This document shows, in pieces, positions 16,885 through 25,573 of a stretch of 64,000 bases of DNA. A program made the translations under genes and the position numbers. Position 1 is the first letter of the stretch; each line of letters opens with the position of its first letter. The DNA lies in NCBI RefSeq assembly GCF_900100365.1, contig NZ_FNKU01000001.1:1-64000 (forward strand). The letters run 5' to 3'. The notes beneath the pieces were generated by a model. It was not told the DNA's origin and did not search any database. It saw nothing but the letters and a program-made list of their open reading frames with translations. The DNA comes from Pseudomonas cannabina (lineage in GTDB: Bacteria > Pseudomonadota > Gammaproteobacteria > Pseudomonadales > Pseudomonadaceae).

Positions 16885-17090
16885 TACGCCACCTCCTGAA
16901 CTACGGGAATTTCCGTAATTAGCAGATCGGCCCAAGTCATGGCGGTGTGCTGGGCCACGACGGCGATCACCTTGGCCACGAGTGGCGGAGTGGTCGGGCT
17001 GGCGATGACAGCAGAGGCGAGTGCCAGCAGGGTTAGAATTTCCCTGAGGTCTTTGACCAGTTCGGAATCGATGCGGACGTTAGGGATCAT
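16884..17090 (-). CDS. Hypothetical protein, 68 residues
   Basis: Starts MIPNVRIDSELVKDL, with a hydrophobic central helix (ILTLLALASAVIAS). The codons for its last residues form the ribosome binding site of the next gene. No family recognised. Confidence 0.55.
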   Translation of the reverse strand: MIPNVRIDSELVKDLREILTLLALASAVIASPTTPPLVAKVIAVVAQHTAMTWADLLITEIPVVQEVA

Positions 17091-17332
17091 TTCGACACCT
17101 CCAACGCTTCCAGCTCTTCCCGCCAGTGACGGATATCTGCTTCGGCAATGTCTGCACGGTCCAGCGCCACGGCCGCGCCAAGCTCGGCAACGCGTCCGCT
17201 ATGAGTGGTCCCGAGACTAGTTTTCAAAGTCCAGAACAGCGACTCTAGTTGACGCAATGTCTCTCGGCACACATCGAGCTGATCAAGTGCGTCGTTGGCA
17301 ACGTCTGCAGGAGGACGAGAGGCAGTAATCAT
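17087..17332 (-). CDS. Hypothetical protein, 81 residues
   Basis: Starts MITASRPPADVANDAL and is almost entirely helical (LDQLDVCRETLRQLESLFW, IRHWREELEALEVSK). It could be a small regulatory or coiled-coil phage protein. Four-base overlaps on both sides place it in the same operon. Confidence 0.55.
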   Translation of the reverse strand: MITASRPPADVANDALDQLDVCRETLRQLESLFWTLKTSLGTTHSGRVAELGAAVALDRADIAEADIRHWREELEALEVSK

Positions 17333-17808
17333 TGTGCACCCCCAGCATTATCCAGAGCGCGTGCGCGGTCCATGTGGGAGTTGTAGCGGTTGAGTCGTAC
17401 AGCAAGGGATGAGTTTGCGCGGAGAGCGCTCAAGGCCATGCGGCGGTGGGCAAGTGCGCGAAGTGCGGACGGAATGAGTGCGTGCATAGGTAAAACTCCC
17501 GTATCAAGTTGAGAGCTACCACGTTCGCGACCAAACGGATGGGTGGCAGCCGTGCGTAGGTTGGTCGACCGGAGATACAGGAACCCGGCACACCCGAAGG
17601 TGTCCTGCGCACAGCCGCCATAACACTGAACTGCGGGCACAAAAAAAGCGCCTGCAATCGTAATGGGGGCGCTGTTGCGCCTGTATTTTCTCGGGCGACC
17701 AAACCCGATCGCTGAATTTGCAGCGACGGGCAGACGATACCGAGCATCACGATTGCTTGCAATCTCTGTTATCGACCGCTGGTCGTTAATCGTGAAGGTC
17801 AATGTCAT
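17329..17808 (-). CDS. Hypothetical phage protein, 159 residues
   Basis: The ATG at 17808 follows GAGGG six bases upstream and gives MTLTFTINDQRSIT, then a Gly/Arg-rich part (IGFGRPRKYRRNSAPI) and several Cys. A second start, ATG at 17487 after GGGAG, would give a separate 52-residue basic protein (MHALIPSALRALAHRR) in the same frame, so two products are possible. Another frame is also open across 17430-17762 (minus). The assignment is therefore uncertain. It is the first gene after the integrase side of the island. Confidence 0.45.
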   Translation of the reverse strand: MTLTFTINDQRSITEIASNRDARYRLPVAANSAIGFGRPRKYRRNSAPITIAGAFFVPAVQCYGGCAQDTFGCAGFLYLRSTNLRTAATHPFGRERGSSQLDTGVLPMHALIPSALRALAHRRMALSALRANSSLAVRLNRYNSHMDRARALDNAGGAQ

Positions 17809-17914
17809 ATGATCCCTCGATCAGCAGCGCTCCGGCGCCTGTCTCGGAGCCGAGAGGATTTACCCCAGCGACCTTGCGAGGCGTTGCCTGTGACACTGCG
17901 AGAGCAACTGCTAG

Positions 17915-19092
17915 GAGGGTGTAGACAAAATCATGTAGTGAGTCGGCGCGCGAGTATTCGAGCCTCGGCCAACCAAACCCATGCCTCGCTTACCGCAAAA
18001 AGGCGATCATGATGCATGATCAGTCGCCGAGCTCTCTCATTCCAGGCATGAGTTCGCTCCACTACCCATCGCTTGGGCATGACCACAAATCCAGTCTGAA
18101 CAGGCTCCACGGAAAATAGATCGCCTTGTTCAGAGTGCCATTGCCCTGTTCTTCTGTTATTCGGGCCACGGATCACTTGAACATCGATAGCGTGCAGTTG
18201 ATGGGTGCGCTGTGCCCATTTTCCTGCGTACGCACTATCAACAAAAAGCGTGCTCAGTGACGGATATTTTTCCTTCGAGTACGCCACCGCATCATCCGCC
18301 GCGTCACGATCCTGCACGCTTGCAGCACTGATACTGACAGCCAGCAGCAGGCCCAATGTATCGACAATCAGACTTCGTTTACGCCCCTTCACTTTTTTGC
18401 CTGCGTCGTAGCCGCTGTCACCGCCTTGAGGAGAACTGCGGGTCGACTGTGAATCCAGGATCGCTGCTGACGGGCTGTCAGCGCGTTCTTCCCGCTCACG
18501 CCATTGAGCTCGCAAGCGATCATGCATTTGCTCGAACTTGCCTTGAGCGCTCCACCGGCGGAACGTTTTGTAGACATTGTCCCAATGAGGAAAATCGCGG
18601 GGTAGCATTCGCCATGAGCACCCCGTGCGTACGACATAGCAACAGGCTTCCAGCAACGTGCGCCGAGAGTGAAGCGGTGGCACTCCTCGTCCGCCCTGGC
18701 TTTCAAACAGGTCGGCGACCAGTGCCCACTCGGTATCTGTCAAGCAACTCGGATATAGCTGCTCCGGCAGTTGGCGGCGGTGGGTTTCATTGTAGCCATA
18801 GGCTTTATTAGGTTCAGGTGACTGAAAACTTCCCTTGGCCCGCTGCTTTACACGCGTAATCCCTGCCATTTTCAACGCTTTTGCAAAGGTGTCGGGATGC
18901 GCAGTGATACCGGTTTCGGCGAAGAATACGAGCGCCAATTCGGCCTGGCTGGAATAGGGCTGTGCATGAGCGAGTTTCACCAGCACGGGATAGTGCTCGG
19001 CGGCAATCGAGCGAGGACGTCCGGTTTTAGGCATGGCTTGAGGGCTATTCAGACAAGGGAGTGAAAGTTTAATTTATTTTGTCTACACCCTC
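17915..19092 (-). mobile_element. IS-A copy 1, IS5-family insertion sequence (1,178 bp)
   Basis: Terminal repeats of 17 bp (GAGGGTGTAGACAAAAT) at both ends. The flanks fit a 3-bp duplication (CTA at 17911-17913 and 19092-19094, boundaries ambiguous by one base). Its left end abuts MITE-B copy 1, inside the CTAA that borders that MITE. Confidence 0.93.
17931..19034 (-). CDS. IS5-family transposase (IS-A copy 1)
   Basis: A 367-residue DDE transposase. An N-terminal helix-turn-helix (AELALVFFAETGITAHPDTFAKAL) is followed at 98-175 by the DUF4096-type domain (LTDTEWALVADLF, GCSWRMLPRDFPHWDNVY). The catalytic residues are Asp194 (ILDSQSTRSS), Asp266 (LFVDSAYAG) and Glu326 (WVVERTHAW). It is of the IS1031/IS427 type by these motifs, encoded in a single frame. 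Identical to copy 2 as far as read. Confidence 0.94.
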   Translation of the reverse strand: MPKTGRPRSIAAEHYPVLVKLAHAQPYSSQAELALVFFAETGITAHPDTFAKALKMAGITRVKQRAKGSFQSPEPNKAYGYNETHRRQLPEQLYPSCLTDTEWALVADLFESQGGRGVPPLHSRRTLLEACCYVVRTGCSWRMLPRDFPHWDNVYKTFRRWSAQGKFEQMHDRLRAQWREREERADSPSAAILDSQSTRSSPQGGDSGYDAGKKVKGRKRSLIVDTLGLLLAVSISAASVQDRDAADDAVAYSKEKYPSLSTLFVDSAYAGKWAQRTHQLHAIDVQVIRGPNNRRTGQWHSEQGDLFSVEPVQTGFVVMPKRWVVERTHAWNERARRLIMHHDRLFAVSEAWVWLAEARILARRLTT

Positions 19093-19095
19093 TAA

Positions 19096-19195
19096 GTATC
19101 CTCTGAAAAAGCCCATTTTTTTGGAGAGGAACCGGGCTGGAGCGCCTGTATTTACTGGCTTCGACTTTTGAAGAAAAGGCTTTTTCAGACCTTCC
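19096..19195 (+). mobile_element. MITE-B copy 1 (100 bp)
   Basis: Ends GTATCCTCTGAAAAAGCC and, inverted, GGAAGGTCTGAAAAAGCC; CTAA flanks at 19092-19095 and 19196-19199. The 12 inner bases TCTGAAAAAGCC are identical at both ends. Non-coding. The parent element is not in the window. Confidence 0.9.
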
Positions 19196-19252
19196 CTAAA
19201 GGCGATCACGATTACCGAAAAAAGACTGTTCATTCGAACAGGATTTAAATCA

Positions 19253-19268
19253 GTCTATATCTGTCTAT
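19253..19268. repeat. 16-base repeat flanking the integrase gene, left
   Basis: GTCTATATCTGTCTAT here is the exact reverse complement of 20666-20681 on the other side of the integrase gene. Candidate arm-type integrase site or attachment-related site. Confidence 0.5.
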
Positions 19269-19289
19269 GCTTACAAAGGAAGGCCCGCA

Positions 19290-20531
19290 TCAGGCCCTAT
19301 TGCCGAAGTCGCCCTGGATGACCACTCCTTTAGCTTGTCCGTCGAGGTAGTCCGCATACCACTGCATCATGGTCGTGCGCTGCGCCAGGTACTGCGCCTT
19401 GTTGTAAACGCCACGGACACCCTGAGGCTTGTGGCTGAGCTGCGCCTCGATATGATCGGCCGGGAAGCCGTGTTCATTGAGTGTGGTGCTCGCAATGTGG
19501 CGGAAGCCGTGGCCGGTCTGGCGGCCCTCGTAGCCGATCCGACGCAGCGCCATCAGGAATACGGTATCGCTGCGCGGCTTGGATCGATCGCTGCGTCCAG
19601 GGAAGAGCAGGGGGTACGCGCCGGTGATGGGGCGTAGCTCTTCCAACAACTCAATGGCCTGGCGGCAAAGCGGCACTAGGTGCTCTCGACCTTTTTTGCG
19701 GCCCTTGCGCTCAACTGGGATGGTCCACAGCTTCTTTTCCAAATCGAACTCGGACCACTGGGCTTCGCGCAGCTCGCTGGGACGCACCGCAAGCAGGGTC
19801 AGAAGACGCAAGCCCAACTGTACGTCTCTGGCGTGCGGGTATGACTGGATGGCACGAAGGAGGGCGGGCAACTCTTCGGCCGAGACGTGGGCATAGTTCT
19901 CGGCTTTTCCGCTGGAAAGGAACTTGTGGATGCCTTCCAGCGGGTTGTTCACGGCGCGGCCGGTCACTCGAGCCAGATCGTAGACATCCTTGCAATAAGC
20001 GCGCACTCGGCTCATCTGCTCAAGAATGCCTTGTTGCTCCAAACCTCGAAGCAGCTCCATCCATTCCATGGACAGGATGCCTATATACCGGCGCTGGCCG
20101 AAGGTGGGAAACACATGGCGTTCAAGTGCTCCCATGATTCGCTTCGCCGTTCCTGCGTCCCAGCCGCCGATACGGGATGCATGCCATTCACGGGCCAGTG
20201 TCTCAAACGTATCGTTTGCTGCCTGGGCTTCTGCTGCCTTGCGCGCCTGTTTGGTCACCATGGGGTTTCGGCCTTCGGCCGTATCGGCGCGAAGATCTGC
20301 AGCCTTTGCTCTGGCCGATGCGCCACTGACCTCGGGGTATCCCCCTAGCCCCAGCCAAGACCACTTGCCGTCTGCTTTTTTATAACGCAGCTGCCAAGAC
20401 TTTTGTCCGTCCGGCTTCACTCGGAAGTACAGGCCGTTGGCGTCGAGTTCGCGGTACTCCTTCAAGTCCGGCTCAAGGCCTGCAAGAGCGGTGTCGGAGA
20501 GCGGTCGGCGCTTGATTTCGGACCGTTTCAC
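19290..20531 (-). CDS. Tyrosine recombinase (P4-like integrase) next to tRNA-Met
   Basis: A 413-residue site-specific recombinase. An N-terminal DUF4102 domain (LKEYRELDANGLYFRVKPDG, WLGLGGYPEVS) is followed by a core-binding domain (about 110-200) and a catalytic domain. The expected residues are visible: Arg in LLAVRPSELREAQW, HGFRH, LSH and Tyr in GVYNKAQYL. Such integrases insert islands into tRNA genes. It lies 170 bp from tRNA-Met and points away from it, which marks the right border of the prophage-like island. 16-base inverted repeats flank it. Confidence 0.93.
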   Translation of the reverse strand: MKRSEIKRRPLSDTALAGLEPDLKEYRELDANGLYFRVKPDGQKSWQLRYKKADGKWSWLGLGGYPEVSGASARAKAADLRADTAEGRNPMVTKQARKAAEAQAANDTFETLAREWHASRIGGWDAGTAKRIMGALERHVFPTFGQRRYIGILSMEWMELLRGLEQQGILEQMSRVRAYCKDVYDLARVTGRAVNNPLEGIHKFLSSGKAENYAHVSAEELPALLRAIQSYPHARDVQLGLRLLTLLAVRPSELREAQWSEFDLEKKLWTIPVERKGRKKGREHLVPLCRQAIELLEELRPITGAYPLLFPGRSDRSKPRSDTVFLMALRRIGYEGRQTGHGFRHIASTTLNEHGFPADHIEAQLSHKPQGVRGVYNKAQYLAQRTTMMQWYADYLDGQAKGVVIQGDFGNRA

Positions 20532-20619
20532 GGTTTGTATCCCTTCGGTTCAATTATTTTCAAAGGATACACGCTGGGATACACGGTGGGTAGATATAGG
20601 GGGATACAAGGAAAGATAG

Positions 20620-20652
20620 CCAGAAACAAGAAAGCCCGCACGAGGCGGGCTT
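20620..20652 (-). terminator. Terminator downstream of tRNA-Met
   Basis: On the minus strand the stem GCCCGC/GCGGGC, extended by AAG/CTT, is followed by TTTCTTGTTTC. It should end the tRNA-Met transcript and also separates it from the integrase. Confidence 0.65.
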
Positions 20653-20660
20653 CTTGGGGT

Positions 20661-20692
20661 TGTTTATAGACAGATATAGACGTCTATAAACA
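20661..20692. repeat. Perfect 11-bp inverted repeat beside tRNA-Met
   Basis: TGTTTATAGAC and GTCTATAAACA are separated by 10 bases. The right 16-base integrase-flanking repeat (20666-20681) overlaps it. It lies between the tRNA 3' end and the terminator, where integrase or excisionase binding sites are expected. Confidence 0.5.
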
Positions 20693-20698
20693 GGTACT

Positions 20699-20775
20699 TG
20701 GTGGCTACACAGGGACTTGAACCCCGGACCCCAGCATTATGAATGCTATGCTCTAACCAACTGAGCTATGTAGCC
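20699..20775 (-). tRNA. tRNA-Met (anticodon CAT)
   Basis: The minus strand reads as a full cloverleaf. The acceptor stem GGCTACA pairs with TGTAGCC, the D arm has AGCTCAGTTGGTTAGAGC, the anticodon loop TCATAAT carries CAT, the T arm has GGTTCAAGTCC, and CCA is encoded. The elongator type is likely, because the 5' G pairs at position 1-72. Its 3' end is the probable attachment site of the neighbouring integrase. Confidence 0.95.
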
Positions 20776-20890
20776 AAGTGGCGCGCATTATTCGCGCTAA
20801 GCGGATATGTGTCAAGCGTTGTTGTGAAAAATAATTGCGTGGGATCAACCGGTTAGGCGGAGGCCCTCCTGAAGTCGTCTTTTTCGGGCG

Positions 20891-22012
20891 TTATCGGAAC
20901 AGGGCGTTCAGCAGCTCCTGGTCATCGAAGTCGTCTACCATGTCCAGCATATCGTCCATCTCTCGCTGATCTCTGAGCCAGGCTTTCAGGCTTTTCGGAT
21001 GGGTGAGCGCTTGCAGTTCATCCTGTGTTTCATGAAGGTGTTCCCGTATGACCTTTAGCTGCCTCGCACATTTTGCGTTGACTGTTTTGGGCCTGATGTC
21101 TTCATAGGGATCCATCAGGAAGCGTTCCCGGATCATCATTTTTCGATCATGGATCTCGTCTTCCAGTTCTCTGAGTTGCTCGCTCAGAATCCGGTTGAAG
21201 TGCTTGAGGCGTTTGTCGGAGAGGGTGTCGATGTGCGTCTGGTCGATTTGCTCGATCTCCATCTGCATCTTTAGCAGCGCCAGCAGGTTGACATTTTCAT
21301 AAGCTTCGTTCACCCGTTGCATGAGCGCGGTTTTGCGGTCGCGCTCGTCGGTATCCTGCTCTCGGTCCGGGTGCAGCGCGCTGACCAGCTTGCGGTATAT
21401 TTCACGTAATGACTGGCTGCCCTCTGCCTTTTCCTGCTCACGACGCAGTTCGCTGGCTGACGGTTTTTTTGGCTTCTGGTTGCTCGTTGCTTGCTCGTTC
21501 TGTTCCCTCAGCTTCTCTTCAATGTGCGTCGTAATGTCGTCAAGGGAATCCAGATCGATGTCGTCTCCCAGCTCCACGCCCAGCGTTTCTTCCAGTGACG
21601 CTTTAAACAGCTCGTCTTGCCGGCGTCGATCCTCGTCGTAATCGCTGCCGGAGTGCTTGAGATAAAGGCGCTTCAGTTCTTCGTCGTGTTCCTCGCCCAT
21701 CAGCGATATCGTCAGCTCACAGATGATGTCCCGCAGTGTGGCGCGGTCATTCTTGCCCAGCCGAAACTGATCGCTAGCCTGGTCAAGCAGGCGAAGCCTG
21801 GTTATCTCGTTCTGAGCCTGCTCTTTGAGCATCGGGACCCATTCTTCAGCCCATAACTGTTCGCAGGTAACCGACGCCTCCAGCCACTGCTGAAAAAGCT
21901 TGCGTCGTGTTTCAAGCTTCTCCATCAGCGTGTTGAATTTCTTCTGGCCAGTGCTGAGATGAGGCTTGGAAGGTTGCGCAACGATACGTGGTGATGCGGG
22001 TGGGGTAGTCAT
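20891..22012 (-). CDS. J-domain (DnaJ-like) protein
   Basis: A 373-residue acidic, highly helical protein. A J domain is visible at about 200-245: SLREIYRKLVSALHPDREQD with the HPD motif that stimulates DnaK ATPase, followed by MQRVNEAYENVNLLALL. The long regions before and after are coiled coil (LREQLRELEDEIHDRKMM-like). No zinc-finger or Gly/Phe region is present, so it is a type III co-chaperone of unknown client. It lies on core DNA outside the integrated island, divergent from the chemotaxis receptor. Confidence 0.87.
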   Translation of the reverse strand: MTTPPASPRIVAQPSKPHLSTGQKKFNTLMEKLETRRKLFQQWLEASVTCEQLWAEEWVPMLKEQAQNEITRLRLLDQASDQFRLGKNDRATLRDIICELTISLMGEEHDEELKRLYLKHSGSDYDEDRRRQDELFKASLEETLGVELGDDIDLDSLDDITTHIEEKLREQNEQATSNQKPKKPSASELRREQEKAEGSQSLREIYRKLVSALHPDREQDTDERDRKTALMQRVNEAYENVNLLALLKMQMEIEQIDQTHIDTLSDKRLKHFNRILSEQLRELEDEIHDRKMMIRERFLMDPYEDIRPKTVNAKCARQLKVIREHLHETQDELQALTHPKSLKAWLRDQREMDDMLDMVDDFDDQELLNALFR

Positions 22013-22353
22013 GACAAGACCTCCTGTAAAGGGCGAGATCGCTATGCAGTAATCGGCAAATTTTCTGAAGTTTACTTTTCTCCGGGCTCTTTAAGGGTGA
22101 ACAATTTGCCGTCTTGAAAAAGGTGCTGGGTGCTTGAGTGGCGGTCCGGTTCTTGCTTGGATGTTTCCAGAGCGTCAAAGGCTGCGCTATTGACCAGGAA
22201 ACGAGTGGGTTACCGCGTTTTTCGACCCAATCTGAGGCGACATGTATCGCCATTGAAACAAGAACATGGCATTTTGCTGTCAGTGTTTTTCCAAAAAAAA
22301 GCATCGCCTCTGTTTGTTCAGATCCGGCCGGTGTTCACGGGGAGTTGCAGGAC

Positions 22354-24411
22354 ATGAACAGTTTTTTGTCGCCGGGCATGCGCCTGATGGGGCGCGTTGG
22401 TTTTGCTCGCAAGTTTCAGGTCTTGTTCCTGCTGTTTATTCTGCCGTTGGCGGGTAGCGCCTGGTTTATCACCAAGGACTACCGCAACAAGCTTGAAGTG
22501 ATCTCGGGCGAGCAGTCAGGCGTGCGGCAACTGCTGGCACTCGATGACCTGAACGTCGAGCTGTCTGCCCAGCGCGACCATGCAGCCCGCTGGAAGGCGG
22601 CCGATATTCTTCGCGAACCGACACCCGCTGCCAGAGAAGCAATGGCGGGTGTCGATGCTGGCATCCCGCGTATCACCAAGGCCCTGCAAGGGGTCAACGC
22701 AGTGCTGGTCCAAGAGAGTGCCCCGGCTGACACGATGGCCCGCTACAAGGCGTTGCAAGCAGCGGTTACCGGCCTGGACACCGCGTCGTTGCGCACCGTG
22801 GGTTGGTGGCCGGACGGCTACGACCGATTCACGACAGTGCTGAATCTGGTGCAGGCGCTGCGTGAGCAGATCGCAATGGACAGCGGTTTGATCCTCGATC
22901 CGTGGCTTGAAACCTACATGTTGATGCAGCTCTCCACGCAGCAAGTGCCGGACTTGATCGAGCGCATCGGCCGCTTGTCCAGCGTTGGTCAGACATCCGT
23001 CGCTTCGGGGCAGTTCAGCCTGCAAAGCCGTCTGCAAATGCGTGATCTGCGCGGCCGTATCGACGACTCCAAAGAACAGATGAACAAAGCGGCCAGCCTG
23101 CTGTTATCCAAACTGCCCGAGCAACTTCAGCCTTGGGCTGACACGTATGCGGGCGTGAAACAGGTGCTGGAAACCGAGCTGAAAGTCATCGATGACGGTG
23201 TGTTCGGCGGCAGTATCAAACTCAAGCCGGAAGAGTTCGAGAAAAGCATCGATACCTTGACCAACAGCACGTCGGGCCTGCGTAAGCACTCACTCGAGTC
23301 GCTCAATGGACGCCTCGATTATTACCATGAGTCCTCGAACATGGAGTTCATCCCGCTGGCCGTGGTGTTCTGCGTGCTGGTAGCCATGGCGATGTACCTG
23401 TTTGCCTGCCTGCAATCCTCCATTCGTAACAGTGCGCGCGGGATCACCACCCTGGCTGAGTCGCTACGTGACGGCAATCTGTGCGTGGAAGTTGCGGTGC
23501 AGGGGCGTGACGAGCTTGCTGCCATCAGCAAGGCGCTGAACGTCGCAGTCGTGCAACTGCGTACCAGCCTGCTGGGCGTCAATCAGGAAACTCTGCGGGT
23601 AGGCGATGCAGTGCTGACACTGACGGCGCAATCCAGCGGAACGCTCAACGAGGTTGAAGACCAGCAACAACAGATCAGCCAGATTGCCACGGCAGCAACG
23701 GAGCTGGCTGCCACCTCTCAAGGCGTGGCCAGAAGCTGTGAGCAGGCCTCGGAGAGCGCTCGTCACACCCGTCATATTGCCGAGCAGAGCAGTCAGGACA
23801 GTCAACGCACCACCGACAGCATTCAGCAACTCAACCAGCGCCTGACCGAAACAGCCGCAGCATTGGGGCGAGTCAGCGAGCAGGGGCAGCAAATTCAATC
23901 GGTGGTGGATGCCATTCGCGGCATCGCCGAACAGACCAACCTGCTGGCCCTCAATGCGGCCATCGAAGCTGCCCGTGCGGGCGAGCAGGGACGCGGATTC
24001 GCCGTGGTGGCCGATGAAGTGCGCAGCCTGTCGCAACGCACTCAGGCGTCGACCGCGCAGATCGCCGGCACAGTCGACAGCTTGCGCTCGACCGTGACCC
24101 AAGCCGTGAACCTGATGGAAGCGGCTTGTGGCCAGGCGGTCAACGATGCGCAATCGGTAACCGGGCTCGGCGTTCGTCTGGGCGAAATCGCCACCGCCGT
24201 GCAGGGCGTCGCAGATACATTGGCGCAGATATCGACGGCCGTGGAAGAGCAGGCCTCGACGGCCGATGAAGTCAGCAGCAACATCCAGCAAGTCGATCAG
24301 GCAGCCGGCCGCTTGCTGGAAGGTGCGCGGGCGGTCAATCAGGCGGCGGATACGCTGAGCCAGGGCAGTCGGGCGTTGAATGACAATACGGCGCGGTTTA
24401 GGTTGGGGTGA
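22354..24411 (+). CDS. Methyl-accepting chemotaxis protein
   Basis: The ATG at 22354 follows GGGGAG about nine bases upstream and puts the first membrane segment (FQVLFLLFILPLAGSAWFI) near residues 22-40; the frame opens further upstream without a good start. The 685-residue product has a periplasmic sensor region to about 330, a second membrane segment (FIPLAVVFCVLVAMAMYLFA), a HAMP domain, and the cytoplasmic signalling hairpin with GIAEQTNLLALNAAIEAARA and RGFAVVADEVRSL. It would sense a ligand, not identifiable here, and control CheA. Confidence 0.93.
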   Translation: MNSFLSPGMRLMGRVGFARKFQVLFLLFILPLAGSAWFITKDYRNKLEVISGEQSGVRQLLALDDLNVELSAQRDHAARWKAADILREPTPAAREAMAGVDAGIPRITKALQGVNAVLVQESAPADTMARYKALQAAVTGLDTASLRTVGWWPDGYDRFTTVLNLVQALREQIAMDSGLILDPWLETYMLMQLSTQQVPDLIERIGRLSSVGQTSVASGQFSLQSRLQMRDLRGRIDDSKEQMNKAASLLLSKLPEQLQPWADTYAGVKQVLETELKVIDDGVFGGSIKLKPEEFEKSIDTLTNSTSGLRKHSLESLNGRLDYYHESSNMEFIPLAVVFCVLVAMAMYLFACLQSSIRNSARGITTLAESLRDGNLCVEVAVQGRDELAAISKALNVAVVQLRTSLLGVNQETLRVGDAVLTLTAQSSGTLNEVEDQQQQISQIATAATELAATSQGVARSCEQASESARHTRHIAEQSSQDSQRTTDSIQQLNQRLTETAAALGRVSEQGQQIQSVVDAIRGIAEQTNLLALNAAIEAARAGEQGRGFAVVADEVRSLSQRTQASTAQIAGTVDSLRSTVTQAVNLMEAACGQAVNDAQSVTGLGVRLGEIATAVQGVADTLAQISTAVEEQASTADEVSSNIQQVDQAAGRLLEGARAVNQAADTLSQGSRALNDNTARFRLG

Positions 24412-24566
24412 ATAAGTCATTGCTGTTCGGGCTGAAAACCGGCGCGGTTAATCCCGCCGGATTTCGGTTACTACGGGTCTTGAAGCATGAAATTTGTATT
24501 GATGAACACGTAATAAATCATTTCGAGACTGACGGAAGTCGTTACACCGCGTAAAATGCATCGTTT

Positions 24567-25562
24567 TTGCAGGCGAATGGTTTCTTGAGAGCGCAGCTTA
24601 CCGAAAAACACCGGGCGGACGATGCCTGTCCGCTATCAGTTCGCCCGCGCGTTGCCATTTTAATGTGTACCTATAACGGGGCTGCGTATCTTCGTGAGCA
24701 GCTTGACTCCCTCGCGGCTCAGACCTTCACCGACTGGGTTCTGTACGTCTCCGACGATGCGTCGACTGACGACACTCTCGGTATCTTGTCCGACTACCGC
24801 GCCCGTTGGGGAGGAGACAGACTTGTCATATTTAATGGGCCCTGCAAAGGCTTCGCAGAGAATTTCATTTCTTTGGTTCAGCGCTCTGAGGTAGAAGCCG
24901 ATTATTTCGCGTTCAGCGATCAGGATGATGTCTGGTTTAGCGACAAGCTGGAAAGAAGCGTGGCCCGTCTTGAGTCTGTAGACCTTGGCACGCCTGCGCT
25001 CTATTGTTCAAGAACCCGGCTGGTCGATGAAGATTTGAAGGTCATTGGGGTTTCGCCGCTGTTTTGTAAGCCGCCGTCTTTTAAAAACGCATTGGTCCAG
25101 AGTCTGGCAGGCGCCAATACGATGCTGATCAATCAGGCGGCGCGTGGCTTATTGGTCCAGTTGCCTGAGCACTCTCCGTTGATAGCCCATGACTGGCTGA
25201 CCTATCTGCTGGTAACGGGGTGCGGAGGCCGGGTTTTTTATGATGCTGAACCCTGTCTTTACTATCGTCAGCACAGCGGCAACTTGATCGGCGCCAATGC
25301 GAGTGCTCGTGACCGGCTGGTGCGCTTTCGCAAAATGCTTTCAGGCCGGTTCATAGAGTGGAATGACGCGAACGTGTCGATTCTGAAGGGAATGGAGTGT
25401 GTGCTTACCGTGGAAAATCGGGCTGTGTTGACGGATTTTGATAACGGCCGCAGACAGCCTTTCTTTAAGCGCGTATCTACTCTTCGAAAGGCCGGGATCT
25501 ATCGGCAGACTGTGCAAGGTAATTTGAGTCTGGTGTTGGCCGTGTTTTTGAGGAGAGTTTGA
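24567..25562 (+). CDS. Family 2 glycosyltransferase, probable rhamnosyltransferase
   Basis: A GT-A fold protein of up to 331 residues; the start is uncertain (TTG at 24567, no ATG before the catalytic domain). It shows VAILMCTYNGAAYLREQLDSL, SDDASTDDT (nucleotide-sugar binding), FSDQDDVW (metal-binding DxD region) and a C-terminal HDWLTYLL...YRQH segment. The same motifs and order occur in the gene at 49939-50868 in the O-antigen cluster, so the two are paralogues and likely act on rhamnose. IS-A copy 2 begins 11 bp after its stop codon. Confidence 0.85.
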   Translation: MQANGFLRAQLTEKHRADDACPLSVRPRVAILMCTYNGAAYLREQLDSLAAQTFTDWVLYVSDDASTDDTLGILSDYRARWGGDRLVIFNGPCKGFAENFISLVQRSEVEADYFAFSDQDDVWFSDKLERSVARLESVDLGTPALYCSRTRLVDEDLKVIGVSPLFCKPPSFKNALVQSLAGANTMLINQAARGLLVQLPEHSPLIAHDWLTYLLVTGCGGRVFYDAEPCLYYRQHSGNLIGANASARDRLVRFRKMLSGRFIEWNDANVSILKGMECVLTVENRAVLTDFDNGRRQPFFKRVSTLRKAGIYRQTVQGNLSLVLAVFLRRV

Positions 25563-25573
25563 AGGCGGGCTAA

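Noticed and set aside
18356..18811. 151- and 105-codon frames across IS-A
   Set aside because: Antisense or shifted shadows of the 367-residue transposase.
22138..22353. Upstream extension of the chemotaxis receptor
   Set aside because: It would place 72 unrelated residues before the first membrane segment; ATG 22354 has the ribosome binding site.
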